Shown here piece after piece: positions 1-13,148 of a DNA stretch of 64,000 nt. Location: contig JAFEUB010000065.1 of NCBI GenBank assembly GCA_024529925.1, forward strand, positions 3,326,001 to 3,390,000, in the 5' to 3' direction. The translations under genes were made by a program, and so were the position numbers. Numbering within the stretch: position 1 is the stretch's first letter; the number at the start of each line of letters is the position of its first letter. The notes below the pieces were generated by a model. It was not told the origin of the DNA, did no database searches, and worked only from the letters and a program-made list of their open reading frames with translations. This DNA is from Ophthalmolycus amberensis. Its lineage: Eukaryota > Chordata > Actinopteri > Perciformes > Zoarcidae.

Positions 1-2493
1 TTTGCTTTCCCTGAAATCCACAGGATGTAATCCACTGGAGAGAAAGAAATCCGAAAAGTCTTTCTTTTCCACAGGATTGGCTTTACTAATAGGATCCAAG
101 ATGGAAAGGATGAGAAGAAGAATAATCGATATATGACAGCATTAAGATGAAACATCGGCCTGCTTTCCTTCTTCACTCAGTGTTTGGAGAATTGGGAATA
201 CAATGCACCCAACCATGGCTGGCGCTTGAAGATCCGTGCTGATGCACCGCGACACACACAATTACACACAATCGGCCGTGTGCAGCATCACTAAAGCTTC
301 TGTGACACATTGTAGCTTGCGCACAGTAAACACACACACACACACACGGAGGCACACAAGACTCATCTGCTTGGGCAAACAACTTCACAGCCATCCAACT
401 GGGAAGGGATCGCACTCTCCGGGAGGTCTGGAGACATTTAGCATAACTAACAGAACACTCTGCGCAGTCCCAGCAAAGCAGGGAAATGATAAAGAACCTA
501 TGCAATCAGAGCGTAGAAAGAATGTTAACAGCATTTTTTTGTCACTGCCTGTATGAAAGATTGACAGAGAGAGATCACATATCTCGCTTCATCAGCTTTG
601 GTCCCACAAGACAGTGGAGGTACAGTACATGCTCTTTTTTATTACAAGTCTGTCACCTGGGCTTCAACCCCCTGCTGGGATTGGCCTCGCTGCTCTGCCT
701 CACTTTACAGAAGAGTGGTGGGGAGGTTTGTGCAATAAGTTGTCTGAGGAAGCCAATTACATTTTCCTTTCCCCGTATTACTGAAGAGAATTCCGTCATT
801 TTGTGTGTGAATGCCGCAGGTACCGGGGTAGAGATGATGACAGTGATGATGGGAGAGTTTTCTGGTAGTGCCGTTATCTGGCCAGGTCAGAGGAGGACGC
901 CATCACCCAAGGGTTGGTTTTTTTTTTTGTCCAAACATGACAAAATTGTTTCAGTTGAAACAAGAAAGGTGCACTCAGCAGAGTGCAGAGCTCCGACAGA
1001 TGGGTCTGCAACGACCACTGCTGTACTGTGTGATTGAGTAATACAACCAGTGCTGTTTGACTTCATTCGAACTCAAAAACAAGAGACGTTTTTCATAGAT
1101 GCACTCAGCTGTGTTATCGCTAGCAGGTATAAAACAGGTGATAAAAGGTGCTCTGGGAAAGTGTGAGTCACCACGAGAGACCTTTGAGCATGCAGGCATA
1201 ACTGGTCACCCACAATATTGTGCAGTCTACTGCGTCACAATGCGAGACAAGCCGTGGATAGACACAGAGGCGCACATTCGCTCAGTCACGGCCGGAAGTA
1301 CTTACACAGTCACGCACGCGACCGAACACACCACCTCTACCTCAGGCTTACGCCTGGCGGAGATAATGAACCTGATGTGCGGCACACTGGCAGAATCTGA
1401 ATCGCCTTCATTGGCCAAGTATGAACTGGATACATGTAGGTAAAGAATAGACGGGACTTTTGTGTAGAAAAGTAAATATATAACATAAAAAGCCGTGTGA
1501 AAGCTGTTTCTGTATGTCTCCACAGCCACAGTGTGTCTGCCTCTATCTATCTGTCTCCTCATCGCCTGGTTCATCCGAGTGTCTGATTCCAGTTCAAAGC
1601 CGTTCTTCAACTCATTGATTTGAATTCATTAAGAAATGAGAAAATAAACAGCCTCGCACAACAGCAAACTAAATTGAGAAAAAGAGAATAAAAACTCCAC
1701 ATGGGTGAATTATAATTTCAAACTTGACAGACATTTCAGAATTGAAACCCGACGGGAAACTATTCCACACCTTTTAGGAATGTGGTTCCCAAACCAAGAC
1801 TCAATTCCCTTACCAATTTTCGGCAACACTGCCTCAAGAGAGGTAAACATTGCAGAGAGCTGCAGCCAATAAAAAAAATGTATTAGCAATAAGACTTCCA
1901 TCTTCCAAAACCTATATCCACATAGGTGTTAAAAATTTGACGCAGGAAGCCAAGTGAGGCTGAGCACTTCAACCATAGTGATAAATAGATTAGAATAGCC
2001 TCGGCACTTTTCAAACGAAAATCATTGTGTTGTATTTGCTTCAGATTATCAGAAATGTGCAGTTGTGCATGTAACTTCTGATATACCAACTAAAGAGCTG
2101 CCAGTTTGCATGTTAATGTGCCAACTCTGCACAGTACACATGTGCTTCAAAGACATTTTAACAGAATAACAGTATATAACTTTGTGCAGGAACAAGCTAT
2201 AGGGTCAAGCACAGTTCCGATTGCCTTTCAGTGGCTGTACGGACGTATGCATGGTTTAGTTGTTCGGCTAATACATTGGGCAGTAGAATGAGACCCATGA
2301 TATTGATCGATCTGTGGGCTTCAAGCCAGACCTGAGCACAAAACTGTTATTGGTCAATTTCTAGTTCACATTAAATGTGCTGATGGCCAGTGGGTTGGCC
2401 CTATTAGGTCGGAAAATTGAAATCTGTGGAGCAGCGGAACAGATGTCATTACAAAATGAGAAAAATATGCTTTTGAGCATCAACAATTGACCG

Positions 2494-2494
<1 letters not shown>

Positions 2495-2526
<32 letters not shown>
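2495..2526. repeat. (TG)16 microsatellite
   Basis: Uninterrupted TG repeat. Val/Cys open frames across it are artefacts. Confidence 0.98.
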
Positions 2527-2528
<2 letters not shown>

Positions 2529-5095
2529 GCTGTGTAGATGTGTGCGTATTGACATACAAAGTCTCAGGTTCCCAATGCAAACTTTCTACATTGTTCTCCG
2601 CTCATATTCTCCCTCGCTCATCCTGCTCATCGTTCCCCTGCTTCCTCCTCCTCCTCTCCCCACTACGATTCTCCCCCTCAGCTTCACATCTCCGTCTCAC
2701 TGCTCCCCGCTTTCATCTTCACCTCTTGTTTTCCCTCTTCATTTACTGTTTTTATCTCTTTTTCTCATCTGTTTTAGTCTTTTCCATCAAAGAGCACAGC
2801 TAGATATACAAAGAAATATTTATACAAAAAATATCATTGGCAAATCTAAGAGAAAGATTAAGAGCGAATTTTATTTGCCAGCAGCTTTTCTTCAAAACGG
2901 TAAACTAGGAATGCTTGAATATTCCCAGAAAAAACAAAGAACAGTTCATATGATCATTTCCTTCCAATAAGTTTAATGTCAGACGGTACAAAGGATTAAT
3001 AAGCTTATTCACTTTTTTTGCATGAATTGAATGAGAACACCACTCTCATCCATCTCCAGGCAAGAAAACAAATGTCTCAAAATGTCAAATTATTCCTTTA
3101 ACTGGCAGGGATATGTAACGAGTGTTTATTAATGTATTTGTTATTTAAGTCGATGTAATGATGCTCTGTTTAACCACTGTCGGTGTATCTTGTGCTTGTC
3201 GTGTAAAAATTGATTTACCGAGGTATCATTTTTAATAATTTAACAATATACATATGATCACATGTAAAATGCTACAAATGCAACACAGAAATTCATCCAT
3301 CCCCTTGCAACTCTATTAAAATCTATTCAAAAGACCTACAAATTTGTGCTTCTGCTTTTGCCAAAAGCAGTTTCACACTTCACTGTATATGATCCGTCTC
3401 AGCTATGCGTGATGCCTCATTTTATTACTCAAAAGTTAACTTGCCATTTTCTGGCGACTAGTGCATCAGGCTGTATTTCTGTAACCCTACAAAAAGATCT
3501 TTCATCCACATTTCCACTTTGCATCTACAGCTCCGTCTCCATGCATTCATTCATTTTTTCTCTCCCGCCACCCGTGGTCTTTACTTCTTAGAATGTAATT
3601 ACCACGGGTTACAAGACCAACAAACATACCTTCTTACCAGAATCAATCTGAATAGAGGAGAAACTGCCAATCAACTGCCTGCTCAGACTGGTTGCTGCGA
3701 CTCGACCAACAGAAAAAAAAAGTGAAGAGAGCAGAGCTGATTTTCTTTCCCTATGTGCCTCCAGTGAAGGGATACCAAGTTAAATGTAAAGAGAACCAGA
3801 TCTCTGCCTCAATGTTTGGGGCTTTTGACTCATCTGAACACGGTTCCAACATTTGTCAACACACGGGAGATCGAAAGGCTTTGAAGGCAAACTGGTTGAC
3901 CAGATTACTCTAAATATCAGATCACTTTCAGGCCATAACGTGTATTTTGAGTGCTTCAATCTGCGCTTAGCACGTGCCTGCGCCTTATCCAAAGCTATAA
4001 GAGTGATTTTACAATATCTCTTATTTAGTCATCCTGACCCTGTTTCCCTCATGAACAATATGGCATGCTGCTCTGAGCATGCCCAAGGCCAGATCTGGGC
4101 CCAGTGCCTCAGTAATAGAGGATAAATCAGTTTTTAAAAGGTCCATATTGGCGAAGGGGGCGGGGGGGGGGAGCCGAAATGTATCCAAAGCCCAAGGATT
4201 TAAACAGAATCATGAAATCCCCTTTGTTTCGCTGTGGGCTTGAAGCTGAGGGAGTGAGCCTTCTGTGGGCTCCTGGTACCGGTCTGGGGCCTGTTGAGTG
4301 CCAGCATTTCCCAGCAGGCAATTGGGCCTCTCTGAGCCAGTGTGTGTGTGTTTAATCTCTCCATGAATACAGTGAGGACACAAGCCCCTCACTTTTCCAA
4401 ATTAGGCATTGAGGGACACACAGCACTTTTAGTTCAGGTAACTGATGAGGTGGACAGCTGGACTGACGTGGTCCACTCATGTCTTAACACTCCCAGCCTG
4501 ATGTGTGATTTCTATCAGCACTTTCATTTTCTTCAGCATCTCATCCCCTTGTGGGAGATTCAAAAGACTTGCTTTAAATAATATTGTATAAAAATAGGCT
4601 GGGGATATATCATCATGTCTATGTAGTCTCTGTGGAGCGCCCACCACATGTTTCTTTAATAGAAGAGAATACAAAAATATGCCAAGCTCCAATTCACTTG
4701 ACAACTTGCCATTTCTCTAATTGCTCAGGACATGGGATTGCTTTAAACCAAAACAAATCTAATTCCAGGAGCCAGAAAATGTTGAAAAACATCCAGCACT
4801 ATATTGATGTGCAGTAAACAAGAAGCAACAGTACAGTATGCTGCATGTGTACCCTTGTATTGAATTCCAATCTTTGTTCTCCATCTCGCATGCAGGGTGC
4901 AGGATCAGGTAGCTCTTTATCTGTGCAGTGACTGTCTGTCCTACTCAGTTATCTGCAACAGCAAATGTGCAAACAACAACAGTCTGTTAGAAAAGACAGA
5001 TATCGCTGACTCAATGTCAGATACACACAGTACAGGCACATTGCAGCAGTCGAGGTTATTAAAAGGGGCAGGATTGTTAAACGCTATCACGTAGG

Positions 5096-5103
5096 GCTGC
5101 AGT
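5096..5103. repeat. Left target-site duplication of the 1.46-kb hAT element
   Basis: GCTGCAGT lies immediately before the left terminal repeat and is repeated exactly at 6566-6573 immediately after the right one. Confidence 0.93.
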
Positions 5104-5631
5104 CAGTGGCGGCTGGTGGAAAATGTTCTAGGTAGGGCCATCTTATCAATTTCAGCAAACATCCCAGTATGATTTAATGCAAAAAAAATGTAAGTATCAA
5201 ACACTCATTATTACTTGGCAGTTAAATATTTAACATGTATTCCAACACGAAAACAATCAGTAAATAACACTTATATAATATAATATAACATGTTTATTTA
5301 TTGAGATGTCCTATGGACCTTGTTATAGGAGGTAAAGATCAGGAGAAGTAAACATGAAGTGTAATTATGAATACTGATGTTAAATTAAGCTATGATGAGT
5401 TTTCACTGTTAATTTAACATCTCTATTACATGTTGATGCCTCCATGACCAAGTTAAGCAGATGAGACTGAGGCTATGTAGAAGAAAATATGTTCACTTTG
5501 CCGAATATGTAGCTTGACAGAGTTCTCCATGTGTGTCCTGGTGTTCTCATGTTTCCTTACCTCCTCACTCCCGTAACTGTCCGTGCTGGATCCGTCCCCG
5601 TTGTTTTAAAAAGCTAAATAAATGATTAGCA

Positions 5632-5639
5632 TGACGTCA
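5632..5639. promoter_or_regulatory. Perfect CRE palindrome TGACGTCA inside the hAT element
   Basis: TGACGTCA is the full-length cAMP-response element bound by CREB/ATF dimers, here within ATGACGTCAT. It sits inside the non-autonomous hAT, so it would be carried to new sites on transposition. Function is not shown; an 8-bp match in 64 kb can occur by chance. Confidence 0.4.
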
Positions 5640-5825
5640 TCCAGCTAGCCAAACCTGTCTGGTGTACAGCTAGTGAAGCTTCGCATGTAGTCTGCTATCT
5701 GATTGTGAGGTCAGGCTGATCTGATATCAGCTCTTTGGCTGCAGAATCTCCGCCGAAGTTCTCCTCTCAAACGGGTCTTGGAGGAGTGCTCGCGCTGGCG
5801 CTCGCGCGTAGAGACTTCTCCTGAC

Positions 5826-6004
5826 GAGAACGCGCAGCGAGGGGGGCCTGATCGTTCTAGCCCCAAGCTGAATCTATTTGAGGGCGCTGATTGGCTAAAT
5901 TGTATGTCACTCATTTATATCTTGAATCAGCAATTGGCTAAACTGCTTCATAGACCCGTCTCTTTTGGGCCAAAACGATCAGGCCCCCCTAGCTGCGCGT
6001 TCTC
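5826..6004. repeat. Inverted repeat with 31-bp arms inside the hAT element
   Basis: The arm at 5826-5856 starts GAGAACGCGCAGC and ends CCTGATCGTT. The arm at 5974-6004 is its reverse complement with one mismatch. The spacer is 117 bp and contains two similar ATTGGCTAAA motifs. The arms are GC-rich, include a six-base G run, and could form a stable cruciform or RNA hairpin. The right arm ends about 10 bp before the 28-bp tandem array starts. Confidence 0.9.
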
Positions 6005-6013
6005 AGAGTGTCG

Positions 6014-6376
6014 CGCACACAGGCAGAGAGCACGAGCAGAGAGCACACAGGCAGAGAGCACGAGCAGAGAGCACACAGGCTGAGAGCACGAGCAGAGAGC
6101 ACACAGGCTGAGAGCACGAGCAGAGAGCACACAGGCTGAGAGCACGAGCAGAGAGCACACAGGCTGAGAGCACGAGCAGAGAGCACACAGGCTGAGAGCA
6201 CGAGCAGAGAGCACACAGGCTGAGAGCACGAGCAGAGAGCACACAGGCTGAGAGCACGAGCAGAGAGCACACAGGCAGAGAGCACGAGCAGAGAGCACAC
6301 AGGCTGAGAGCACGAGCAGAGAGCACACAGGCGGAGAGCACGAGCAGAGAGCACACAGGCGGAGAGGACGAGCAGG
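6014..6376. repeat. 28-bp minisatellite, 13 units, inside the hAT element
   Basis: The motif CACGAGCAG recurs at 6031 and then every 28 bp through 6339, with a GACGAGCAG variant at 6367, giving 13 registers without an indel. Unit variants differ mainly at one position, GGCTGA, GGCAGA or GGCGGA. Because 28 is not a multiple of three and the unit has no stop on the minus strand, all three minus frames stay open here (Cys/Ser/Leu/Ala-rich). These frames are an artefact, not genes. Confidence 0.97.
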
Positions 6377-6565
6377 AAAAGCATATATTTTGCGCAGATA
6401 TCATATTTTACACACATTACTGGGTACATTCCACAGTTCAAAAACACAAATATTGACAATTTGTATAATTTATGATTATTATAATTTTTTTTTTTTTTTT
6501 CTTTTTTTTTGTGTGGCTCATGGTGGGGCCATGCCCCATGGCCCTCTATTGACCAGCCGCCACTG

Positions 6566-6573
6566 GCTGCAGT
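6566..6573. repeat. Right target-site duplication of the 1.46-kb hAT element
   Basis: GCTGCAGT directly follows the right terminal repeat and is identical to 5096-5103. The pre-insertion site can be read by removing the element and one duplicate. Confidence 0.93.
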
Positions 6574-6779
6574 GGTTAATTGTTAACCCTTTTAGATGTC
6601 AGAAATTGCTCATCACAAGCTCCCGGAGGCTCAAGCTAACGCGACAAAAGTATTTGTTTTGTCTGGCCAACAGACCGAAATCCTTAAAATAATTTCATTT
6701 ACAATGATATAAAAAGGAAAAGCAGCAAAATCGAAATTGTAAGAATCTGATCATCAAATGTATTTTTCTTGATAAACGA

Positions 6780-6990
6780 CTTGAAATTTGTTTTCAGATT
6801 CACAGCATGGAGGTACGGCAATGTCTGTCCATCACTCTGTCTGTCGGTCGGTCCAATAGATTGCCACCAGCAGGTCAAAATGTTTACATATCCAGCAAAA
6901 TATTTCAAGCACAAATGTTTTTACGGACATTCATGGTTCCCAGATGATGTATCGTGATGATTTTGATCCCTCCGTTGGCATTTAGTTCAA
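6780..6990 (-). repeat. Dispersed teleost repeat family 1, minus-strand copy
   Basis: Reverse-complemented, it reads CCATGAATGTCCGTAAAAAC, then TTTTGACCTGCTGGTGGC, then GGACCGACCGACAGACAG. This is the same order of motifs (CATGAATGTC, CTGGTGGCG, GACCGACC) as the copies near 22.3, 53.3 and 58.1 kb. Confidence 0.65.
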
Positions 6991-8642
6991 AGCACCAGTG
7001 TGCCTTAGTGCAACCTCACAGAGCCGCTATAGTGACTTCACCAATTAATTGATGAATCAGCTAAAAGTGCATCACTTATATAATGGTATCAGTATGTACG
7101 CACATTGCGAATCACTGGTAAAGAGTTAAAATATCCTGGAGAACATTGAGAAAGCAAACATTTGCAAATCCTTTAAAGCCTCAATCTATATTGAGACTGG
7201 TGTAAAACTTAAATGTACAGAATACCCTTCATCATACAGAGGAAACACGCTATTCATAAACTGCAGCCTGCTACAGTACATGAAGCTCTTGCATCAAACA
7301 CGTTGCTTTCCTGTATTCATTTGTCTACTCATCTCAAAAACATGTTTGCTCTGTTCTATTTGTCCACAGTGTATCCGCACCGCAAATATTTATCTTAAAC
7401 CTTCTTTGGTTGGATTTAGTCAATCCAGGATATACCTTCAATCTGTAAAGCTAATTACTACCACTTCCATCCCGATGTACAGGGCAGAGGTTCTTTCATA
7501 TGTAGATTTGATTAAATTATGCCATGGTGAGCTCATTAGATTGGATTTGCATTTAGATATGTTTTTGTGCTCCGTCCCCTCTGAACCCACTCAACGCGAG
7601 CACTGCAATCACAGGATTCTGATGACCTGACATTTCCTGGCCGGCTTTTCCACCGCCGCCGCACTGCGCGCCCACAAAGTCGTGTCTGCTCATCAAAGCT
7701 GGGAAATGGCACCATGCTGCTTTTAAATTCATGGTTCACTTTGCAATATTAAACACTCTCATGGTTTTGTAATGGGTCGAGCTTGTTAACTAAGTCGGTC
7801 AGAGAGCAGATCAAAGGCCGGCCTCGGTAGATATACTGTCAGTATTTTGGACCGAATCGGCTGTGAAGAGTCAGGACGCCGAATGTCAGACAGGGTTGGG
7901 ACACTTTCACTCTTTCTGTCTGCGATCAGGCTTTCATTTTTTTTCATATGTCCTAAATTTCAACATTAATCAGGAATCTGTACTCTTCCATACAATAGTC
8001 ATTGCATCACAATTTATAATTCTTGAAGTTGTTTTGCTTCAGGGTTTGAGCTGGGCTGTCCAAGAGTAAATCTGCAGTATGAATGACTGTTTTAGGTTAG
8101 CTTGCTTAAAGAAAGCAGTGAATCTAATCGTGAGGGGGAAAAAAACGAGAGAGGTATAGCCATCAATCATAAACCCCCGTTTTTTCCTGCTGTCAAATTA
8201 CCTCTGCACCATCACACCACCCCCGACTGCAATTTCATAGCAAAAGAACACTTTATCTTTCCAGCTGTCAGAGGAATGATCAGCCTGTTGATTGTGACTG
8301 TGAGCGTCGTGGTTTGCCGATTAAGTTTCCCTGTTCAACATTTAGGGATGAACAAGCTACCGCACACCCTGCAGTGCATACGGCATGCAAAACATGCAGG
8401 GATAAGGTATGTGCATGAATATTAACATCATAAATTGACGCTGTATTTCCATTTGCTCGCACCTTTTCTTTCATAATGATTTTTTCTCCCTTTTTTTTTT
8501 TTCCGCTGATGTGATATTACATAGGAGAATAATAGCTGTAGAATAAAAGGGAGGATTGAGGGCTTATCTGGCACTGCAGGTGTGGTATTACAGGTTTCTC
8601 AATGGGAATCAGACTTGTGGTGTGGAGTATAAGCTCCTGCAC

Positions 8643-8662
8643 CGTGCAGAGCATTCTGCACG
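8643..8662. repeat. Perfect 8-bp-arm dyad
   Basis: CGTGCAGA-GCAT-TCTGCACG forms a perfect stem with a four-base loop. It lies in a locally GC- and CpG-richer patch (about 8590-8840). Function is unknown. Confidence 0.7.
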
Positions 8663-10866
8663 TCATCCCAGCGCACCTTCCCATAACTGGGAGCTGGGAC
8701 GAAGGCACACCGTCTGTTGGCGGCGTGACACTGATAAGCGGCCACTGAGAGAGGGGCTTGAGTGCGTGTCGCTCTTTGTGCGGTTGCGATGCTCCGGCCG
8801 CCACGCAGAAATCCTCTCCCAGCCAATGTAAAGGCCGCCTCTTTCTTCTTTTCAGTGTTAAATAACACACAGAAAAGAGACATGATGGGCTGATAATGTT
8901 GTTAGAGGAGAAAAGGCAGGAGATGGTTCATTTTACTGAACTGTGAAAAAGGGTTTAATGCGGCCAAAACTATTATCCCAGTAAATATAGCATTATCTTC
9001 AAACAAGCTAATTATATATTATATATACTAGTGATGCTATACATTTAGATGCCTCATCCTTCAAAGCAGGAAAGAGAAATGAATCCATTTTCATTATGTA
9101 TACTAATCTATTTTTGTGCTGCACAGTGTTCGGCTCAGCTAATCAACAATCAGTCCCCAAACTTGTGTTATCTATTTCCACTGCACATTGTGGTGAAATG
9201 AGACAGTGGATCTGGACCACTGAATATTCAGCGAGTCTTTGTAGACTAATTATAATGTGTGTCTTCATAAACTTGGGGACTGCATGCGGTGACTGAGTAA
9301 GGCAGAGCATAAAATAAATAGATTTCTTGCTTTGATGCAGCTGTGTTGTCCGTGCACAAGTGTCTGATGAGGGGCCGGGTGAAAGAAAGAAGTCTTAAGT
9401 CTTTATTTCTTTTGTATGATAATTTAGGCCAGCTAAAGTGCATCGCATCGTGCCGAATCCCTGCCTCAGCACGAGGATTGCAGGAAATCTATTCTGGGCC
9501 GTGATGAAATTAATGGAGCATTTTATTGGTGCAGGTCATGTTTGTGGTGGTGCGGCATTGTAATGAAGAAGAATGTTGAGGAATGATGTTGAGGGGGTGG
9601 AATGTTAAAATGCCCCCGGCAGGTTCTGCTCACTGTTGAATGGGAAATAAGTCTATCATGGGCTCGCTCAAAACATGTAATGATTAATGGGAGTTTGTCT
9701 GCTTTGTGCAGACGTTTGATGATTGACTATATGCAACATGTGCAAACACACACACACACATCAAGACACATGCATACAAAATACACTCATATGAAAAAAA
9801 TGTCTTCACTCTTAGGCACCTCGCCCACACTTATTTACATACCGATAAACATAAAGGTTAGTCACAATAATGGGGGCCAAGGGGGCGTACTGGATGGAAA
9901 ACCTGCTCTCACATCTCGAATCTGTTTGTAGAATTCTTGTTGCATGCATCACTTTTAAATTCAACTTTGAAGCCTATTTCTGCTCACCTCTGAGACGACC
10001 AGACAGCCTAATGGATAAAGAAACTGCTTGTGTGTGTCCATCGATGTCAGCGAGCATAAAATTTAAACTTTAAATAGAACCGAGAAACTTTAAAACCGCT
10101 GCATTTAGCAATTTCACAGCGGCAAAACGTTGGCACACTCATCTTGAGACATTAGTGTAATTAATGCAAACAAATGAGACCATTAGATCTCAGCCGCTAT
10201 TGGCTTCGCTATTGGTTTTGCATTTTAAGATGTGAGTGAAATACACTGAAGAGGCCGGTTAAGTTCTCTTAGCAGTTAGTGGAACAAATCAAACTTGCTT
10301 CCTTAAAAATCAATCTCACCACACAATGATCAAACTCATTTTGTTCATTACATCATTGTTGTTATCGTCATGTTTAGAGTCTAGTTTTTCGTGAACCACG
10401 TCCAGCCAGTCATAATCACTCAGGGTTGCTTTCTTGTGCCAACTAGCTGGAGGCTAGCAAGGCAAACGTCAGCTATGAGTGGATCATATATATATATATA
10501 AGATGAATAAACACCTGACGAAAACAGGATCCTGCAGGGCCACACGCCCTGTATCCTATGCTGCTTCCCGACAGCAAAAAGTGAGCTGGAGACCAGCTGT
10601 ACAGCCATCTGCATTCAAGCAACCATTCCTTAGTGAGCCCTGAAGTCACAGTGCCGGCAGACAAAGTAACCGCACCGTCTCCAGGAATATGCTGTGATGG
10701 GGCTTCTGGGTTACAGGACCACTCACACAGCTGCTCCGTACATGTCTGACATGGCCTTGGATGTGTTGTTTCAACTTGGAAAGCAGGGAAGAGCAGGTCC
10801 ACATTCTGCATTGCAACTAGTCTTTATTTAGCCCTCCCATCCCTCTACAGAGAATGTGCACAGATA

Positions 10867-10867
<1 letters not shown>

Positions 10868-10917
<50 letters not shown>
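10868..10917. repeat. (CA)25 microsatellite
   Basis: About 50 bp of uninterrupted CA. Confidence 0.98.
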
Positions 10918-10918
<1 letters not shown>

Positions 10919-12073
10919 CGCTCTCTCTGCCTTTTGTTGTCTCAAACACAGATTGTATGGAAATTATTAATATTGTTTTTGCCGCTGACATGTTAGTTGA
11001 AGGGATCTTAATTGGAAAAACAATCTGAAAAAAACAGAATCTGAAATGATACGGAAAAGAAGTAATACGGCTTACGGTCAAATTTCTCTTGAAAGTATGT
11101 TGAGGACACTGCATTTGAGGCAAACACGACTTACTTTGAACAGTAATACTTGAATCATTCTGATATGATAACAGGAATTGAAGCTATATTTAATGTCAGG
11201 GCCAAATATGTATTATATCAACTGTGTTGTTTTGTTTCTTTACTGGGAGGCATTTCGGGTGTCACTGGCATAAGAACTGCATGTGACCTCCTGAAACAAA
11301 AGCTATGGTCCTGGCCAGTGTTAAAGTAAAGTCGTTATTGATTTCAAATCTGGCCAGAATAGTTCGCTGGCATCCTCTGGATCTCTTCACGGCCCACAAC
11401 AGTATATGACCAAGAGCAAAAATACATCTGAAAGTGCTCCATGTAGCAAGTCTACCATATAAAGAGAAATGTGGTCATTATCCGAAGAAACAATAACTTT
11501 GTTAAATCACTATTTTAAGGATTTAACTGCCTTTTTTTTCTGGGTAAAAGGAAGTAGTGACTATTGCAGTAGAATGACTCAGGCTGGAGTGATTGGGCAT
11601 CACTGTGCACTGTTGCTGAGTCAGGTCAGTGTGAATCGCCAGAGGGCATCCAGTCAGAATATGGAGGCTGTTCGTGTGTTTATGAAGGGATTGTCCACCA
11701 CCTCTTGTTCGAGCACTTCCTGTCGCTTGTTGAGTTTGCACAGATGGCAACACAATCAAACTACAAGTCAGCACATTATTATAACCTGAACCGCTATAAC
11801 ACCTTCTTTATACAGTATTTTAAGAGGAAGGTGGTTTTTTTAAAGAATTTGCTCTTAACTCACTGCTTCTTATACAGTACATGTACTGTAGGTGAGAAAC
11901 AAGCTTCCCGACCGTTGCTTGAGTCACCTACTAGCCCGCTCTCATTTGGGTGAGCAAATGCATGTTATTGCATTCTTTTTCTTTGTGATTCTGGGCCATT
12001 GGACCAGCTTAACCTATGTTTGTGGGCAGCACTTGGCACTTAAAGCAGCCACACGTTTTTGCGTATCCTTCTC

Positions 12074-12381
12074 TGGTAATCCAGTTGAACGCTGCCACGG
12101 ATTGACAGCCGATTATGGACGGTTTAAGGGAGACCAACAATAAGAAATTTGAGCTTTGTTTTATGCCATTAGACAACTTTAAAGTGATGCTCTTCTGGCA
12201 GGTGGTGTGGGTTGCACACCTGTATTGATGCAAGGTCAAAATCTGAAGTTGAGTAGCCAGATATCCTCCTTGTTTTTTTTGGATGTTCTTTAGAGGAAAT
12301 TGGTCCCAAAGGAAAGATCTAAAAAGCATCTAAAAAAGGCTACTGCTTGTGCCCACAGCTCTTCCGTCAATTATAAAAGAT
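12074..12381. repeat. Intrawindow duplication, copy A (308 bp)
   Basis: From TGGTAATCCAGTTGAACGCT to CAATTATAAAAGAT the sequence matches 16598-16885 in the same orientation, with about ten substitutions and two short indels by eye. One indel is an 11-bp GCATCTAAAAA-type unit present only here. No terminal inverted repeats are visible. Confidence 0.96.
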
Positions 12382-13145
12382 GTTTTGCTTCCCAGACAAA
12401 AACAAACAGCAGCAGACAAGGCTGTACTAACAGGACCAAGTCAATGCACCATGCAAGATGAGCAAGTCAAACCGTCTGGAGTCTTCTGTGTACTCCAAAC
12501 AATTGATTCTGCTCTCAAACCTCACTCCAGAGTGCGTGGGAGAGGACGTAGCCGAGCCTATTTATTTCACTTCCTGTAGTAATTTATACGCTGGCAGCTG
12601 AATTCTGCTGCCTGCTACTCAGTTTTATCACAGGTTACTGCTGTCACCAGCTGGGTGGTCAATGAGCAGCATTTGGCTGCTCTGTTTGCTCATTCAGTGT
12701 AAAGATTAACACCCTAACCTTTAGTGTAAGGCAACAAAAACAAAGGGCTACCCCGCATGTTGAAATACGTACACACACACACACACACTAAAATACAAAA
12801 TTGAGCATCCTCTTGACTGATCGTGGACGCGGTGGTCCCAGCTGCTGATAACTGAGAGGATAAATACCATCTGTGTGTCAGGTGTGAAGCTTCTTCACCT
12901 TTACAGGAGTGTGTGTTGCAGCGGGGAAATGACCAGCATGCTGCTAGCAGACAACAGGCTAATGCCCAGGAGTGTCTCAGTGACCCGCAACACATATATA
13001 CTGTAACAAGGTCAGAACAGCCATCTGGTCTGCCTCTATTGGTTCTATTATTACATCTCCTGACTAAGCAGCGGAGGAGATGAGTGGGGCATGCAGAATA
13101 GTTACATGTCAAAAGCTTCTCTTTCTTACTTTTTCTCCCTGTCTT

Positions 13146-13148
<3 letters not shown>

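Larger units (their letters stand above)
5104..6565. mobile_element. Non-autonomous hAT DNA transposon, 1,462 bp, complete with TSD
   Basis: The left end CAGTGGCGGCTGGT (5104-5117) is matched by its reverse complement ACCAGCCGCCACTG (6552-6565). The element is flanked by a perfect 8-bp target-site duplication, GCTGCAGT, at 5096-5103 and 6566-6573. Terminal repeats beginning CAG and 8-bp duplications are diagnostic of the hAT superfamily. Subterminal AGGGCCAT motifs occur near both ends in mirrored orientation. No transposase frame is visible, so it would need a transposase in trans. The interior carries a CRE palindrome, a long inverted repeat and a 13-copy minisatellite, listed separately. 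The perfect TSD and TIRs suggest fairly recent insertion. Confidence 0.95.

Noticed and set aside
5948..6459. Three overlapping minus-strand open frames of 126, 156 and 133 codons rich in Cys, Ser, Leu and Ala
   Set aside because: They lie on the 28-bp minisatellite. A stop-free unit whose length is not a multiple of three keeps every minus frame open. No domain, start context or splice evidence.
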